Both the position numbers and the translations under genes were made by a program. Shown in pieces: positions 5,051 through 6,154 of a DNA stretch of 6,154 nt. Origin of the DNA: Pseudomonadota bacterium (GTDB lineage: Bacteria > Pseudomonadota > Gammaproteobacteria > Xanthomonadales > Xanthomonadaceae). Positions within the stretch are counted from its first letter, which is position 1. Each line of letters opens with the position of its first letter. The notes beneath the pieces are model-generated. The model saw only the letters and a list, made by a program, of their open reading frames with translations. It was not told where the DNA came from and searched no databases. The stretch is from positions 1-6,154 of the forward strand of contig JAEWBY010000092.1 in the NCBI GenBank assembly GCA_023390905.1, given 5' to 3'.

Positions 5051-5455
5051 ATGCCGATCATTCGTTATTTCGTGTTTGCAAGCTGCTTTGTTGTGGCGCT
5101 ACTCTTTTCAATGGATCGTTCCCTCGCACCGCTCGGTGAGGCTGCTGCCGGCCCGGAGGTCGATCGATCCATCATCCGCATCCACTCCGCGCGGGCCTGG
5201 CCCGATAAGATCATCTTCGATACGTCCAGTCAGATCGCCGCCACGGTCTCCACGCCCCTGCTCGCCGCCGAGTCACCGGATCATGCTGCCGGCGACGCAC
5301 TTGCGATGGCGGCGCCAGCGAAGCCGGAGACGAAGACTGCGCCCGCGTCTCCACCGAAGACGGTTCGCGCGACGAACCTCCGTTCGAAGCGGACGGCTCA
5401 TACCGCCTCTTCGCGCCAGCTCTACGATCGTCAAGTGATGGTCGGGGCATTCTGA
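5051..5455 (+). CDS. Single-membrane-segment rhizobial protein of unknown function
   Basis: The 134-residue product starts MPIIRYFVFASCFVVALLFS, an N-terminal membrane anchor (about residues 5-20), with the remainder probably periplasmic. A recognisable block follows at residues about 41-59, IIRIHSARAWPDKIIFDTSS. I know this RYF, IRIHS.R.WP and FDTS combination from a frequent Bradyrhizobium hypothetical-protein family with no assigned function. The second half is Ala/Pro/Lys-rich and probably disordered, ending SSRQLYDRQVMVGAF. ATG 5051 is chosen because the anchor starts there and GGTGG (5040-5044) lies 6 bases upstream, a one-mismatch ribosome-binding site. Extending the frame upstream runs through the DUF1236 gene in another frame. 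It is separated from that gene by the strong hairpin and so is probably transcribed alone or by read-through. Confidence 0.75.
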   Translation: MPIIRYFVFASCFVVALLFSMDRSLAPLGEAAAGPEVDRSIIRIHSARAWPDKIIFDTSSQIAATVSTPLLAAESPDHAAGDALAMAAPAKPETKTAPASPPKTVRATNLRSKRTAHTASSRQLYDRQVMVGAF

Positions 5456-5457
5456 AA

Positions 5458-5475
5458 GCTGCTGGCTTCAGCAGC
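5458..5475 (+). terminator. Hairpin just after the 5051 gene
   Basis: GCTGCTG (5458-5464) and CAGCAGC (5469-5475) form a perfect 7-bp stem with a GCTT loop, two bases after the stop codon. There is no T-run, so a rho-independent terminator is not fully supported; it may pause polymerase or cap the 3' end. Confidence 0.4.
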
Positions 5476-5511
5476 GCGGCGCACAGCGTGCAAACCTGCA
5501 CGCCAATGAAC

Positions 5512-5545
5512 AATGAATGAATGAATGAATGAATGAATGAATGAA
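5512..5545. repeat. (AATG)8 tetranucleotide microsatellite
   Basis: Eight perfect AATG units run from 5512 to 5543, with a partial unit to 5545 and a degenerate copy just before (CAATGAAC). It is non-coding: any frame through it hits TGA within four codons. It lies about 150 bases before the start of the repeat protein at 5697, in the probable promoter region. Tetranucleotide tracts like this are prone to slipped-strand length changes. Confidence 0.95.
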
Positions 5546-5696
5546 AGCAGTGCGCGGCCTCTTACGCCGCGGAACTCCGCATCACGACTGAAATCGCTGC
5601 GTCAGCATGTCCGACACAAGGAACGTTTGCGCGACTGCCAGTTTATCCCGAGCCTGATTTGGCAATTTGTTTTCGAAGAACCCTGGAGGAGACAAC
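5546..5696. other. Upstream region of the repeat-protein gene
   Basis: This holds a small GC hairpin, CGCGGC (5553-5558) with GCCGCG (5566-5571), then an AT-richer stretch near 5655-5675 and the ribosome-binding site GGAGGA (5685-5690). A 17-codon frame from ATG 5607 has no ribosome-binding site and is not called. I find no convincing -35/-10 pair. Confidence 0.4.
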
Positions 5697-6154
5697 ATGA
5701 GGATCCTGAAGCTTTCTGCGGCTGCGGCCGCGCTGCTCGCCAGCACCGCACTCGCGGTTGCGCAATCGAGCTCGACGGTCGGCACCGGCGGTTCGTCCGC
5801 GGGCGGCGGCACCAGCAGCTCGACCGTTGGCACCGGCGGCTCGTCGGCCGGCGGAAGCGGGTCAGGCTCTGCCTCGACGCTCGGCACTGGCGGCTCGTCG
5901 GCGGGCGGCGGCACCAGCAGCTCGACCGTGGGCACCGGCGGCTCCGCAGCCGGAAGCGGGTCGGGCAGCGGTTCGGCTTCGACGCTCGGTACCGGTGGCT
6001 CATCGGCCGGCGGCGGCAAGAGCTCGTCCAGCGTCGGCACCGGCGGCTCGGCAGCCGGCAGTGGCTCGGGCAGCGGCTCGGCTTCGACGCTCGGCACGGG
6101 CGGCTCGTCCGCTGGCGGCGGCAAGAGCTCGTCCAGCGTCGGCACCGGCGGCTC
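5697..6154 (+). CDS. Secreted Gly/Ser-rich tandem-repeat protein, 3' end missing
   Basis: A frame open to the window end gives 152 residues and no stop. ATG 5697 follows GGAGGA with a 6-base gap. The N-terminus, MRILKLSAAAAALLASTALA, is a clear signal peptide, probably cleaved after Ala22 (AVA-QSS). Everything after is a low-complexity tandem repeat made of TLGTGGSSAGGG(T/K), then SSS(T/S)VGTGG, then SAAGSGSGSGSAS, together 35 residues. It has almost no charged residues apart from a Lys in later units, and no Cys or aromatic residues. It should be exported to the periplasm or beyond; a flexible surface or matrix-like protein is possible, but Gly/Ser richness alone proves no function. No C-terminal anchor can be judged. 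The long Pro/Glu-rich frame on the opposite strand (5582-6145) is a by-product of the repeats, since this strand has the signal peptide and ribosome-binding site. Confidence 0.85.
   Translation, partial: MRILKLSAAAAALLASTALAVAQSSSTVGTGGSSAGGGTSSSTVGTGGSSAGGSGSGSASTLGTGGSSAGGGTSSSTVGTGGSAAGSGSGSGSASTLGTGGSSAGGGKSSSSVGTGGSAAGSGSGSGSASTLGTGGSSAGGGKSSSSVGTGG
5775..6154 (+). repeat. 105-bp coding tandem repeat
   Basis: Units begin at Thr codons at 5775 (102 bases, 34 codons), 5877 (105), 5982 (105) and 6087 (partial, cut by the window). Each unit is itself two related half-units sharing a (T/S)(L/V)GTGGS core. Units 3 and 4 share the Thr-to-Lys change and SSSSV, so they are closer to each other than to units 1 and 2, as expected from recent unit duplication. 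Unit length is a multiple of three, so copy-number change keeps the frame. Confidence 0.92.

Noticed and set aside
5582..6145. 187-codon minus-strand frame encoding a Pro/Glu-rich repeat protein (PPADEPPVPSVEAEP units)
   Set aside because: It is the complement of the Gly/Ser repeat. The plus strand has a signal peptide and GGAGGA ribosome-binding site, while the minus frame merely stays open because the repeat unit is a multiple of three and lacks stops.

Overview
The window looks like chromosome of a Bradyrhizobium- or Rhodopseudomonas-type alphaproteobacterium. This rests on GC-rich coding sequence, a DUF1236 protein, an Omp25/31-like outer-membrane barrel, several short single-membrane-segment proteins of types I know from rhizobia, and a perfect FNR/FixK-type operator. 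No tRNA, rRNA, CRISPR array, transposase or phage gene is visible. The assignment comes from sequence character and remembered families, not from a search.

Left part (1-1766). A small membrane-anchored protein of unknown function (134-598) is followed by a complete 340-residue flavin-dependent oxidoreductase of the bacterial-luciferase-like (LLM) class (725-1747). The oxidoreductase ends 16 bases from the stop of a convergent gene on the minus strand.

Middle part (1764-4266). The minus-strand gene (1764-2549) encodes a transcription factor with an OmpR/PhoB-type winged helix near its N-terminus, no receiver domain, and a helical C-terminal half. The region between it and the divergent gene holds a perfect 7-bp-arm dyad (2643-2657), a reasonable operator candidate. 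A short soluble protein of unknown function (2815-3039) reads the other way. A non-coding stretch of about 300 bases follows, holding the FixK/FNR-type box (3199-3212) and a second dyad (3298-3312). It leads into an outer-membrane beta-barrel gene (3336-4196) that ends at a clear rho-independent terminator (4240-4266). The simplest reading is that the barrel gene is oxygen- or redox-regulated through a FixK/FNR protein.

Right part (4267-6154). A 26-residue membrane peptide with a near-ideal Shine-Dalgarno sequence lies on the minus strand (4422-4502), divergent from a secreted DUF1236 protein (4635-4976). Next come a single-membrane-segment protein of a rhizobial type (5051-5455), an (AATG)8 microsatellite (5512-5545), and the start of a secreted Gly/Ser-rich tandem-repeat protein (5697 to beyond the window end). 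From the barrel gene onward nearly every product is exported or membrane-bound, so this is a cell-envelope neighbourhood, but apparently of separate transcription units. I see no multi-gene system such as a defence island or biosynthetic cluster. The best leads are the 26-residue peptide, the FixK-type box before the barrel gene, and the repeat protein preceded by a microsatellite.
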